The position numbers and the translations under genes were made by a program. DNA of 64,000 nucleotides from Ensifer sp. MPMI2T (lineage in GTDB: Bacteria > Pseudomonadota > Alphaproteobacteria > Rhizobiales > Rhizobiaceae). Positions 44,128 to 52,687 of the stretch are shown in pieces. The notes below the pieces were generated by a model. It ran no database searches and had not been told where the DNA came from. It saw nothing but the letters and a program-made list of their open reading frames with translations. The stretch is from assembly GCF_004827385.1 (NCBI RefSeq), contig NZ_SRXN01000016.1, positions 62,001 through 126,000 of the forward strand, in the 5' to 3' direction. Every line of letters begins with the position of its first letter. The first letter of the stretch is position 1.

Positions 44128-44826
44128 ATGGCGGAACGGGTCTTGATCGTTGACGACGACACGCGCCTCTCCGCCATGCTTGCCGACTATCTTTCCGGAA
44201 ACGGCTACACCGTCCACACCGCGGCGACGGCCACGGCGGGCCTCGCTGACCTCGGCCGCCATGGGCCGGACGCCGTGATCCTCGACGTGATGCTTCCCGA
44301 CCTCGACGGCTTCGAGACCTGCCGGCGCATGCGTGCCGTCTCAGACGTGCCGATCCTGATGCTCACGGCCAAGGGCGAAGAGACAGACCGCATCGTCGGG
44401 CTGGAGCTCGGGGCCGACGACTATCTGCCCAAGCCATTCAATCCGCGCGAACTGCTGGCGCGGCTGAAGGCGATCCTGCGCCGCCGCAATGGCAGTGCGG
44501 CGGTTTCGCGGACCTTTCGCTTCGGGCGGCTGGAGATCGATCCGGGATCCCGCGCGGTCAGGGTCGACGGCCGCGAATGTGCGCTGACCAGCTACCAGTT
44601 CGACCTGCTTGTGGCGCTTGCCGAAAATGCCGGCCGCACGCTTTCGCGCGAGCAGTTGATGGATGCGGTCAAGGGCGAAGAGCTGGATGCCTTCGACCGC
44701 TCCATAGACGTGCACATCTCGCGCATCAGGGCGGCCATCGAGAGCGACCCGAAGCATCCGAAGCGCATTATCACCGTGCGCGGTGCCGGCTATGTCTTCG
44801 CCCGCTTCCAGGACGACGAGAGATAA
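44128..44826 (+). CDS. OmpR-family response regulator
   Basis: 232 residues. Receiver domain (about 1-118) with acidic pair DDD near the N-terminus, phospho-acceptor D53 (VILDVMLPDLDG), and K in LPKPFNPREL; then a trans_reg_C winged helix (about 130-228, …HISRIRAAIESDPKHPKRIITVRGAGYVFARF). Start at 44128 is chosen for GGAG 8 nt upstream; 44110 is a poorer start. Likely partner of the kinase downstream and regulator of the Spy-like gene upstream. Confidence 0.93.
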   Translation: MAERVLIVDDDTRLSAMLADYLSGNGYTVHTAATATAGLADLGRHGPDAVILDVMLPDLDGFETCRRMRAVSDVPILMLTAKGEETDRIVGLELGADDYLPKPFNPRELLARLKAILRRRNGSAAVSRTFRFGRLEIDPGSRAVRVDGRECALTSYQFDLLVALAENAGRTLSREQLMDAVKGEELDAFDRSIDVHISRIRAAIESDPKHPKRIITVRGAGYVFARFQDDER

Positions 44827-44894
44827 AGCATGTCGCCCAAAAGTGCGCAGCGGTTTTGGGATAAGGATATGCATGAAAACAGAGACCTAGAGCA
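44827..44894. repeat. Repeat family B copy between regulator and kinase
   Basis: 'gcatgtcgcccaaaagtgcg' through 'cggttttggga' to 'aaaacagagacctagag', ending right at the kinase start codon (44895). It replaces the usual hairpin end with 'cagagacctagagcaatgcgc', so the kinase's ribosome-binding region is repeat-derived. Confidence 0.8.
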
Positions 44895-46142
44895 ATGCGC
44901 AGCCGGCTGTTTCTGAAAATCTACCTGACGCTGCTGGCGAGCCTTGCCGCGGTCGCCGTCGCCAGCGCGGCCTTCGTGTGGCTGGGACAGGGCGAGGAGG
45001 AGTCCAGCTGGCAGAGTCAACGCGCGCGATTTGTCACCGCCCTCATTCCGCCCGATATGGACCGGCGGTCGGTCGAGGCGACGTTGGAGCGGTTTTCGCG
45101 GGCCTTCGACGCCGACATTGCGGTCTACGATCCGGGCGGCAAGCTGATCGCGAGCGCCGGCCGTCCGCTCCCGCCCGACATCGTCGAGCGGCCCTGGCAC
45201 CACGGCAGAGGCAGGTTTCATACCATGGTGACCGAGCTGCCCGACGGTCGCGCGGTAGCCGCGCGCATGGAGCGGCCTTTCCGTCCGTCCGGCCGCAATC
45301 CGCTCGCCTATCTGGCGTTGATCGCCGGCGTCATCGGGCTCGCCGCCTATCCGGTCGTGCGTCACCTCACCCGCCGGCTGGAGCGGTTGCGCAGGGGCGT
45401 GGATGCCTGGGGCAGGGGTGAATTCGTGGCGCGCGTGCCGGAGGACGGCAGCGACGAGGTCGCAGCGGTGGCGAAGAGCTTCAACAAGGCCGCCGATCAT
45501 GTCGAGCGGTTGATCAAGTCACACCGGGCTCTCCTCGCCAATGCCAGCCACGAACTGCGCTCGCCGCTTGCGCGCCTGCGCATGGCGATCGACCTCTATG
45601 AGCAGGCACCGGACGAGAGCCGGAAGGCGGAGATCGTCCGCAACCTCGCCGAGCTGGACACTCTGGTCGAGGAGATCCTGCTGGCGAGCAGGCTCGACCA
45701 TGTCGAGAAACTCGATGCGCCCGAGCCCGTCGACCTCCTGGCCCTGGTCTCGGAAGAAGGTGCGCGCAACGGCGTCGAGGTCTCCGGCACGCCCGCGACT
45801 GTCACAGGCGATGCGCGCCTCCTCGGCCGGCTCGTGCGCAATCTCATGCAGAACGCGCTGCGTCACGGCGGCCCACCTGTCACAGCCACTGTCGCGCGGG
45901 AAGGCAACATGGTGGAACTCAGGGTCCGCGACCACGGCCCCGGCATACCGGATAGCGAGAGCGCCCGCGTATTCGAGCCGTTCTACCGGCCTTCGGGGCG
46001 CAGCGAAGCCGCGGGCGGCTGGGGCTTGGGGCTGGCGCTGGTGCGCCAGATCGCCGAGCGCCACGGCGGCGCGGTCCGTTACGAACCTCCGTCGGGCGGC
46101 GGCGCCTGCTTCGTCGTGACGCTTCCGGTGCGTACTGCATGA
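44895..46142 (+). CDS. Sensor histidine kinase
   Basis: 415 residues. TM1 about 8-30, periplasmic loop to about 133, TM2 about 134-155, HAMP, then HisKA with SHELRSPLARLR (H219), N-box NLMQNALRHGG and ATP-binding G-boxes DHGPGIPDSE and GWGLGLALVRQIAERHGG. The loop contains a Gln/Arg-rich hydrophilic stretch typical of envelope-stress kinases. Transcriptionally linked to the response regulator despite the intervening repeat. Signal unknown; the metal-rich Spy-like protein two genes upstream suggests metal or envelope stress. Confidence 0.92.
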   Translation: MRSRLFLKIYLTLLASLAAVAVASAAFVWLGQGEEESSWQSQRARFVTALIPPDMDRRSVEATLERFSRAFDADIAVYDPGGKLIASAGRPLPPDIVERPWHHGRGRFHTMVTELPDGRAVAARMERPFRPSGRNPLAYLALIAGVIGLAAYPVVRHLTRRLERLRRGVDAWGRGEFVARVPEDGSDEVAAVAKSFNKAADHVERLIKSHRALLANASHELRSPLARLRMAIDLYEQAPDESRKAEIVRNLAELDTLVEEILLASRLDHVEKLDAPEPVDLLALVSEEGARNGVEVSGTPATVTGDARLLGRLVRNLMQNALRHGGPPVTATVAREGNMVELRVRDHGPGIPDSESARVFEPFYRPSGRSEAAGGWGLGLALVRQIAERHGGAVRYEPPSGGGACFVVTLPVRTA

Positions 46143-46230
46143 AAAACCCGTAGCGATTTAAGGATAAAACGTGCTGTCATTCATGGTGTCGCAGCCGCCT
46201 TCGCGCGCCTGACAAGACGCGCGGCGCTGT
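46142..46230. repeat. Repeat family A, diverged copy
   Basis: 'gaaaaacccgtagcgattta' to 'gacaagacgcgcggcgctg', between kinase and GST genes; the hairpin half is well kept, the short palindrome is not. Confidence 0.65.
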
Positions 46231-46244
46231 TGGGGGAGAGGCCG

Positions 46245-46922
46245 ATGTACATTCTCTATGGGGGTGACTTCACGCGTGCACCGCTCGTCCAATGGGTGCT
46301 CGAGGAAGGTAAAATCGAGTACGAACTCAGAAAGATAGACATTTTGAACGGCGAGCACCGTTCGGCGAAGTTCCTCGCGATAAACCCCGCCGGCCTGGTG
46401 CCAGTGCTGATTACCCCTGACGGCGACGCACTCTATGAGGTGGCCGCACTGATGCTATACCTTGCTGACCGGCATCAGTTGACCGATCTCGCCCCTTCAT
46501 CGACCGACCCGGACCGGGGTCTTTTTCTCTCGACGGTCTTCCATATCGCCGGCGACATACAATCCGAGATGAAGCGCTTTCATTTTCCGCACCGGTTCGC
46601 GCTGAGGATGGCAGATAGCGCCGGGGTTCAGGATCTCGCAAAATCACTCGTCCTCAGCCGCTTGGACGTCATGAATATGAGGCTGGCAAAAAGGGGGCCA
46701 TATGTCCTTGGAAGCCGCTTCTCCCTTGCAGACTTCTACCTGTGCTTCTGGGTCGCCTACCTCGACCGCGAAGGCGTGTGCCTGCAGTTTCCGTCGATTG
46801 CGAGACTCTACGACCTAGTTCGGTCTCGTCCGAGCGCGACCGCCTATCTCGAAGAGACTGAGAGGATGGCAGAGGTCTATGCGGAAATGATGAAAGAGAA
46901 ACCCGTCGGCGTCATCAGGTAA
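46245..46922 (+). CDS. Glutathione S-transferase family protein
   Basis: 225 residues. The thioredoxin-fold N-terminal domain has MYILYGGDFTRAPLVQWVLEEG with the catalytic-site region near residue 10 and the cis-Pro motif GLVPVLIT; DALYEVAALMLYLAD is the gamma-Glu-binding segment. A helical C-terminal domain follows (LGSRFSLADFYLCFWVAYL). Expected to conjugate or reduce with glutathione. Start ATG 46245 follows GGGGAGAGG. Convergent with the phosphotransferase gene. Confidence 0.88.
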   Translation: MYILYGGDFTRAPLVQWVLEEGKIEYELRKIDILNGEHRSAKFLAINPAGLVPVLITPDGDALYEVAALMLYLADRHQLTDLAPSSTDPDRGLFLSTVFHIAGDIQSEMKRFHFPHRFALRMADSAGVQDLAKSLVLSRLDVMNMRLAKRGPYVLGSRFSLADFYLCFWVAYLDREGVCLQFPSIARLYDLVRSRPSATAYLEETERMAEVYAEMMKEKPVGVIR

Positions 46923-46931
46923 TCATGGGCC

Positions 46932-47723
46932 TCAACTCAACGCCTTCTCCAAGGCATCACGGTTGCGGATCAGCCAGGCGACGCTGCGGGTCTGCCAGGC
47001 GATCCCCCACACGCGCGGCGCGATTTCGGTCCCGGGCGTGATCTGCTGTTCGACCACCTCGTTTGCCGCGCTTTGAGCTGCGAATTCGATGATCCTGTAG
47101 CCGAGCCGATGCCGCGCTTTGGCTGGTAGGCCGTAGCCATCCGCGAAGAGCCGCACCTGGCGCATGCGACGCCCGGCGTCGGGCAGGCCGTTCATCTCGG
47201 CGACGTCGTCATCGTAGAGCTGGGCGTTGTTCCAGGCCGCCATGGCGATCTCGGTCAGCCGGTCGACGGGGCCTGCCGCCTCCCAGTCGATCAGCGCGAT
47301 CGGTTTGCCGTTTCGCGAAACGACGTTCCAGGGCGCCGCATCGCAGTGCCCGATGATGTCCGGCCTGCCGACGCCGCGGCCAAACCAGGGGCGCCAGAGC
47401 GCATCTGCCGGAGGCCGAAAGGAGGCGGTCGCGTCGTGCAGCCGGCGCATGAGGCCGCCCAAGGAATGAATGGCCTCGTCCGACCACGGCGCCGGATTGA
47501 TGACGTCGCCTTCGATATAGGTGAGGATTTCACGGCCCTGCGCGTCAAAGCCGTCTCCGACGACGCGGGGAGCGCCCGCGAAGCCGGCATTCTCAAGATG
47601 GCGCAGCAGAGAATGAACCGAACGAGCCCAAGGGCCGGTCTCACGGATCACCACGCCACCTCGTCGGCTGACAGCGGTTCTCTCGCCGCCGGCAAGCGGC
47701 GTGGAATCGGCATCTTTCGTCAT
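46932..47723 (-). CDS. APH-family phosphotransferase
   Basis: 263 residues. Kinase-like motifs: Brenner motif HCDAAPWNV (catalytic Asp), metal motif LIDWEAAG, and an N-lobe with RETGPWARSVHSLLRHL. Substrate not predictable; homologues are rarely true aminoglycoside resistance. Start ATG 47723 chosen; the frame runs to 47783 without an SD. Lies 10 nt from the GST gene on the opposite strand (convergent). Confidence 0.85.
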   Translation of the reverse strand: MTKDADSTPLAGGERTAVSRRGGVVIRETGPWARSVHSLLRHLENAGFAGAPRVVGDGFDAQGREILTYIEGDVINPAPWSDEAIHSLGGLMRRLHDATASFRPPADALWRPWFGRGVGRPDIIGHCDAAPWNVVSRNGKPIALIDWEAAGPVDRLTEIAMAAWNNAQLYDDDVAEMNGLPDAGRRMRQVRLFADGYGLPAKARHRLGYRIIEFAAQSAANEVVEQQITPGTEIAPRVWGIAWQTRSVAWLIRNRDALEKALS

Positions 47724-47878
47724 GCGCGAATGATAGCAGCCGTGTGGGTGAGGGGAAGGGCGCTTGCTGCGCACGTTTTTCAAGCACGGAGCTGTTGTAC
47801 AGCCTCTACCAAGACGCGCTTACCTTGATAGCCCGATGCGTTTAGAATTGGTTTTTGCGCGGATCGAGGGAGGAAGCC

Positions 47879-49048
47879 ATGATGTATATCGATCCCAACA
47901 TATCGCGTCCGTGGCATAGGTCAGTGCTCGGCGCGGTCGTGCTCGGCATGTCGGTGCTGCTGACGGGAACAAGCGCCGGAGCCGGCTCTGTGGACAAGAC
48001 CCCATTCGGAAAAACGCAGGACGGCAAAGCCGTCGATCTCTACACGCTTACCAACGACAAGGGTGCGTCCGTCAAGTTCATCGCCTATGGCGGCATCATC
48101 ACGGCCATCAACGTGCCCGACCGCTGGAGCAAGCTCGACAACATCGTGCTCGGCTTCAAGGAACTCGCCGACTACGAATCCAAGAACCCCTATTTCGGCG
48201 CCTTGATCGGGCGCTACGGCAATCGCATCGGCGGCGCGAAGTTCACGCTCGACGGCACCCAGCACCAGCTCGCCGCCAATAACGGGCCGAATAGCCTGCA
48301 TGGCGGCAGCAAAGGCTTCGACAAGGTCGTCTGGACGGTCGAGCCGCTGACCAATGTGAGCGGGGCCGCAGCGCGGCTCAGCTACACGAGCAAGGATGGC
48401 GAGGAAGGCTATCCCGGCACGCTCACGGTCCAGGTCGTCTATACCCTCACGGACGACAACGAGCTGCGCATCGACTACGAGGCGACGACCGACAAACCGA
48501 CCGTAGTCAATCTCACGAGTCACTCCTATTTCAATCTCGCCGGCGACGGCGCGGGCGGGATCGGCGATCACATCCTTATGATCAACGCCGATCGCTACAC
48601 GCCGGTCGATGCGACCTTGATCCCGACAGGGGAACTCGCCTCCGTGACCGGCACGCCGTTCGACTTCCGCCAAGGAATGCCAATCGGCGCACGTATCCGC
48701 TCGAACGACCCACAGATGGTCTATGGCCGCGGATACGATCACAACTATGTGCTGAACCGATCGGGTAATGGGCTTTCGCTCGCCGCGCGTGTCTACGAGC
48801 CGCGCTCTGGCCGGATCATGGAGATCTCGACCACTGAGCCTGGCGTCCAGTTCTACAGCGGCAACTTCCTCGATTCGACGCTTGTTGGCCCGACCGGTCA
48901 GCAATACCGCCAGACCGACGGCTTCTGCCTCGAGACGCAGCACTTCCCGGACTCGCCGAACAAGTCGTCCTTTCCTACGACCATGCTGAAACCGGGCGAG
49001 ACGCTGAAGTCGACAACGATACATAAGTTCTCCACCGATGCGTCTTAG
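47879..49048 (+). CDS. Exported galactose mutarotase (aldose 1-epimerase)
   Basis: 389 residues. Signal peptide (about 1-38: LGAVVLGMSVLLTGTSAGAGS). The beta-sandwich epimerase core includes NGPNSLHGGSKGFDKVVW, the region VNLTSHSYFNL (catalytic His) and YDHNYVLNR, with a Glu in LETQHFPDSP as the likely base. It interconverts alpha and beta anomers of aldoses; the export suggests a periplasmic role in sugar uptake. ATG at 47879 follows GAGGGAGG. Monocistronic. Confidence 0.9.
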   Translation: MMYIDPNISRPWHRSVLGAVVLGMSVLLTGTSAGAGSVDKTPFGKTQDGKAVDLYTLTNDKGASVKFIAYGGIITAINVPDRWSKLDNIVLGFKELADYESKNPYFGALIGRYGNRIGGAKFTLDGTQHQLAANNGPNSLHGGSKGFDKVVWTVEPLTNVSGAAARLSYTSKDGEEGYPGTLTVQVVYTLTDDNELRIDYEATTDKPTVVNLTSHSYFNLAGDGAGGIGDHILMINADRYTPVDATLIPTGELASVTGTPFDFRQGMPIGARIRSNDPQMVYGRGYDHNYVLNRSGNGLSLAARVYEPRSGRIMEISTTEPGVQFYSGNFLDSTLVGPTGQQYRQTDGFCLETQHFPDSPNKSSFPTTMLKPGETLKSTTIHKFSTDAS

Positions 49049-49093
49049 CTGGAGGTGCAGTAGTCGCTGAACTGATGGGGGGCTCTCCGCCCC

Positions 49094-50233
49094 CTATGCG
49101 ACAGGTACCGCCAGTAGCTGTTCGATGAACCGGAATGCAGCCGGACGGTTCTCTTCCCAGGTCGGCAGGATCTGGTCCGGCGGCAGGATGAAACCGCCTT
49201 CCTGGAAGGTGCGCGGCCTGAGTTCGACCGTGAAGGATGGAATGCCGTAGGTCCCGTAGGTCCAATCCGTTGTGTCGCCCGCGGTCGGGTAGAGTGCGGA
49301 AGACTGCTGCGGGACATAGACCTTTCCGTGCACGCCCTGGATCAGGATTTGCATCTCCTGAGCCATCCCCACCATCTGCTCCCGATGCTGAACGTCTGGT
49401 ATGGGCTTGTCCGTGTAACCCCAGGGGTAGAGTATGAGCTGAGAGTAGCTGTGATAGGTGATCACGCCGGCGAAGCGTTCGCAGCCTACAAGATCGCGGA
49501 CCGCCTGCGTCTCCGGCTCGGAGAAAGCGCGCGGGCCGACATAGGTCTCGTCGCTCGGCACTTGGCTGGAGGTGGGCACGTCGAGAATGCCCCACATGTA
49601 GCCATAGTTGCGGTTCGGGTCGACGCCGAATGAGCCGTCGTCATTCCTCCGGCGGTTCTTGCGCCAAAGCCGCTCTTCCGCCCGGCTGTGTTCGTGGCCG
49701 TCCGGGTTGACCATCGGGGCGACCCAGACTTCTCCGCTCGTAAGCCAGCCTGCGATCGGCGCCTCGTCAGCCCGCTCTACGAGTTCCTTGGCGAGCAGGA
49801 AGGGCACTTCCACGGCGATCCACTCGCGTGCGTGGTGGCAGCCCATGAAGAGAATTTTGGGAACACCACCGCGACGGTCCCCGATCCGCAAGGCGAGGAT
49901 GGGTCGGCCTTCGATGCTTCGACCGATCTCGATCAGTTGGGCGATGTCCGGCTTCGCTTCGGCGAGCTGTCGCAGTTCCTCCTCCAGGCTGGCTGCCGAA
50001 TGATACTGGTCCGCCGCCTTGGCCGCGGCGAAGGTGGACAGGTGCCGCGCGACATCTTCGAGCTGCTCAACGTGGTAGCCCATGCGGGACAGGCGGTCCA
50101 ACTGAGCCTCGGTTCCACGAAGGATCAGGTGATCCGGCTTGACCTCCCAAACGTCGATGCCCAGCGGCACCCGAAGAACGTCCCCAAGCGGCTTCTGCGG
50201 TCCCGAAGACGTGACCTTGGCGATGAGGCTCAT
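49094..50233 (-). CDS. M14 zinc carboxypeptidase
   Basis: 379 residues with an N-terminal prodomain-like part (about 1-75: DVLRVPLGIDVWEVKPDHLILRG…, LSRMGYHVEQL) and an M14 catalytic domain. Zinc ligands: H134 and E137 in GCHHAREW, H261 in TYHSYSQL; substrate-binding NRN in VDPNRNYGY; catalytic Glu in FTVELRP. No signal peptide is visible, so it may act in the cytosol or be exported otherwise. Start at 50233 (SD AAGGA). The small gene upstream repeats its N-terminal segment. Confidence 0.9.
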   Translation of the reverse strand: MSLIAKVTSSGPQKPLGDVLRVPLGIDVWEVKPDHLILRGTEAQLDRLSRMGYHVEQLEDVARHLSTFAAAKAADQYHSAASLEEELRQLAEAKPDIAQLIEIGRSIEGRPILALRIGDRRGGVPKILFMGCHHAREWIAVEVPFLLAKELVERADEAPIAGWLTSGEVWVAPMVNPDGHEHSRAEERLWRKNRRRNDDGSFGVDPNRNYGYMWGILDVPTSSQVPSDETYVGPRAFSEPETQAVRDLVGCERFAGVITYHSYSQLILYPWGYTDKPIPDVQHREQMVGMAQEMQILIQGVHGKVYVPQQSSALYPTAGDTTDWTYGTYGIPSFTVELRPRTFQEGGFILPPDQILPTWEENRPAAFRFIEQLLAVPVA

Positions 50234-50267
50234 GCGACCATTCCTTCGTTTGATAAAGCCAGCCCGA

Positions 50268-50531
50268 TCAGGAACCTTCCGGTTCTCCATCGGAGCGGTC
50301 GGAGCCGCGTGCGGCACTTTCCAGGGCGGCGATCGGGCGGAGGCGCTCGACGCCAGCTATTCGTCGGCGCTCGAGCTCGACAATCGTCCGCTCGGAGGCA
50401 GCAGCCACGACGGCGTCAGCTTCCCGTTCCCACACATCGAGGCTCAGTGGAACCTTCAGGAGATCGTTGACTGTGCGACCCGCGACTGGAGTGAGGCGAA
50501 CCAGCCAGCGGACCGTCGCGCGCTCCGCCAT
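50268..50531 (-). CDS. Stand-alone carboxypeptidase-prodomain-like protein
   Basis: 87 residues. RTVNDLLKVPLSLDVWEREADAVV and the following ERRRIAGVERL align with the N-terminal region of the downstream M14 carboxypeptidase (GDVLRVPLGIDVWEVKPDHLIL… MGYHVEQL). Thus a free copy of the propeptide-like domain is encoded 34 nt before the enzyme on the same strand, with SD AGGAG. Role as inhibitor, chaperone or recognition domain is inference from the similarity only. Confidence 0.65.
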   Translation of the reverse strand: MAERATVRWLVRLTPVAGRTVNDLLKVPLSLDVWEREADAVVAAASERTIVELERRRIAGVERLRPIAALESAARGSDRSDGEPEGS

Positions 50532-50543
50532 ATCAGGTGCTCC

Positions 50544-50642
50544 TACTGCATGTTTCCTTAAATCCTAGCCGATTTAAAACATGCAGCAATTCAAGGTGGT
50601 ACAGCGTCCTTTGCGCGTCTGATTAGACGCGCGGCGCTGTAG
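50544..50642. repeat. Repeat family A, full copy (inverted orientation)
   Basis: 'tactgcatgtttccttaaat' short palindrome, 'aacatgcagcaattcaaggtg', then the hairpin tttgcgcgtctgattagacg to 'gcggcgctgtag'. Same content as 58870 in reverse. Confidence 0.85.
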
Positions 50643-50757
50643 GCATATTATGCTTGCCTGCCGCGATTTTAGCTCCTCCCGAAGTGCGCTGCAACGCGGC
50701 GGCCGGGCACCGGGATGAAACGGCGGGAAGACACTCGAAAGCCGCCGCTCCTGCCTG

Positions 50758-50964
50758 CTACGCACTACGTCTTCCAAGATGTGAGAAAGCGGCCGCAAGA
50801 ATTTGACGTTGTGCCGTGATCCTGTTTCTCAACGCGACACGCAGCGGTTCCGCTGCCGGCGTAATCGCCGGACCTTCGATCTCCGTGGTTTCATCCAGAG
50901 GCTCGGGCGGAGGGGTATAGATGTTGCCCTGGTCGAGGGAAAGGATCGTCAAGGTCGAGATCAT
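50758..50964 (-). CDS. Small hypothetical protein
   Basis: 68 residues, MISTLTILSLDQGNIYTPPP…, with a short hydrophobic start, a proline-rich middle (TPPPEPLDETTEIEGP) and a basic helical end. ATG at 50964 follows GAGGAG 7 nt upstream, so the upstream frame to 51600 (a shadow of the regulator gene) is rejected. No family recognised. Confidence 0.5.
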   Translation of the reverse strand: MISTLTILSLDQGNIYTPPPEPLDETTEIEGPAITPAAEPLRVALRNRITAQRQILAAAFSHLGRRSA

Positions 50965-51098
50965 CTTCGCTCTCCTCATGCGCCGGTCGGCGTTGTGAGG
51001 AGCAGTCTCAGATGATCGCGGCTTACGGTCCTGTAGCCGGCACCGAAAAGTTCCGAAAAGTTGCGAAGCAGCGGAGGCTAACGCTCGACTTTCGCGCG

Positions 51099-52637
51099 TC
51101 AGCCCTCCTCGAGGCCTGCCTTGCGGAGTCCTTCGAAGAGGGCGGCGCTTCTCGACGGATCCTTGGTGGGCTGGCCCGCCCGAATGCGTGCGATGGTGAT
51201 CCCGGGCGCGATCCTCTTCAGTTCTTCGAGGTAGCGGTGCGCCTCTTCCATGCGGCCGAGATGGGCGTTGGCCGCGATCAGCACCCAGAGCGTCGGGTCG
51301 AAATTCGGGTTGCTGGCCTGTGCGCGGGCGGCCCAGGCGAGCGCCTCGGCGTGGTTGCCGCGGACTAACTCTACGTCGGCGATGCCGCAGAGCGAGAAAT
51401 GCGCGCCGCGGTCGCCGGGGCTCAGCCGGTTGGCGCGATGGAAATAGGCAAGCGCCTGATCGAGGCTGCCGCAGTGAAGATGGCCGACGCCCGCCCGGAC
51501 CACGACCATCAGGTTGTTGGGGTTGGCTTCGGCCGCCAATTGCAGCACGGCCAAGCCCCAGTCGTAGTCCTTGGCGGTCTGGAGCAGGGCAACGCCGCAA
51601 TGCGCCATCACCATGGCGTCACCCGCGGCCTGTTCGAGGCCGCGGCGCGCAAGCGCTGCGCATTCCGCCACGTCGTTGGACCCGAGCGGCGGCCAGCCCA
51701 TGGTGTGGCGGTGTTCGAGCGCCCAGGCCGCATGGGCAAGCAGGAGGGCGTTGTCGGGCTCCTGCGCCAGCCCTTTTATGAGCAGCGCATAGGCTTCGGC
51801 ATTGTCCTTCTCCGTTTCGGTGGAGATTTTCGCCAGCGCCTGCAGATAGATGTCGTAGGCGGCGATACTTTCCGGCCGCTCGCGCCGCGACCGCTCGATC
51901 TCGGCGGTCTGGATGTGGGGCTCGATCAGCGTCGCGACGCTTTCGGTGATCCGGTCCTGGAACTCGAAGACGTCGTCGAGTTCGCCGTCGAAAGTCTCCG
52001 CCCAGAGATGCGCGCCGCTGCCGCCGTCGATAAGCTGCGCCGCGATCCTCAGCCGGTTGCCCGAGCGTCTTATGCTGCCTTCGAGTACGTAGCCGACGCC
52101 GAGGTCCTTCGCCACCTGCCGCACGTCAGTGAAACTGCCCTTGTAGGCATAGGAGGAATTGCGGGCGATCACCGCGAAACTCCTGAATCGGCTGAGCGCC
52201 GTGATGATGTCGTCGACGACGCCATCGGCGAAATAGTCCTGGCCGGGGTCGCCGCCGAGATTGGCGAAAGGCAGGACGGCGAGGGCAGGGCGCGTCGGCA
52301 GCGCGGCCTCCGCATCTCCCAATCGCGCGCCTGGCTGGACCAGGCGATAGCCGACGCGCGGCACCGTCGCGATCCATTCCTGCCCGTCAGGCGTCCGGCC
52401 GAGCGCCTTGCGCAGCGCGGCGATCTGCACGGTGAGATTGCTTTCCTCGACGACCATCCCGGGCCAGCCGCGCTCCATCAGCTCCGTCTTGGAGACGATG
52501 CCGCCGGCGGCGTCGAGCAATGCTTCGAGAAGAGCCAGGCCCCGCTGGCCGAGAGCGACGGATTCGCCATGCCGCAGCAGGAGGCCGCGGGCGGGATCGA
52601 GGACAAACTGGCCGAAGGCACGCCGCGACTCCATCAT
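51099..52637 (-). CDS. wHTH-TolB-TPR regulator (CadC-like), copy 1
   Basis: 512 residues. N-terminal OmpR-type winged helix (about 5-100: FGQFVLDPARGLLLRHGESV, RALGRTPDGQEWIATVPRVGYRL). A TolB-N/adenylate-cyclase-associated domain follows (about 120-260: ALAVLPFANLGGDPGQDYFADGVVDDIITALSRF…, GVGYVLEGSIRRSGNRLRI). The C-terminal half is TPR-like helical repeats. Such proteins are common in rhizobia and act as DNA-binding regulators with an unknown input. Starts 50 bp after the methyltransferase stop on the same strand. Paralogue at 57210-58835. Confidence 0.88.
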   Translation of the reverse strand: MMESRRAFGQFVLDPARGLLLRHGESVALGQRGLALLEALLDAAGGIVSKTELMERGWPGMVVEESNLTVQIAALRKALGRTPDGQEWIATVPRVGYRLVQPGARLGDAEAALPTRPALAVLPFANLGGDPGQDYFADGVVDDIITALSRFRSFAVIARNSSYAYKGSFTDVRQVAKDLGVGYVLEGSIRRSGNRLRIAAQLIDGGSGAHLWAETFDGELDDVFEFQDRITESVATLIEPHIQTAEIERSRRERPESIAAYDIYLQALAKISTETEKDNAEAYALLIKGLAQEPDNALLLAHAAWALEHRHTMGWPPLGSNDVAECAALARRGLEQAAGDAMVMAHCGVALLQTAKDYDWGLAVLQLAAEANPNNLMVVVRAGVGHLHCGSLDQALAYFHRANRLSPGDRGAHFSLCGIADVELVRGNHAEALAWAARAQASNPNFDPTLWVLIAANAHLGRMEEAHRYLEELKRIAPGITIARIRAGQPTKDPSRSAALFEGLRKAGLEEG

Positions 52638-52687
52638 GCGCGAAATATAGCCGATAGCCCAACCAGCGGAAACGGGGCGCCGTTCCT

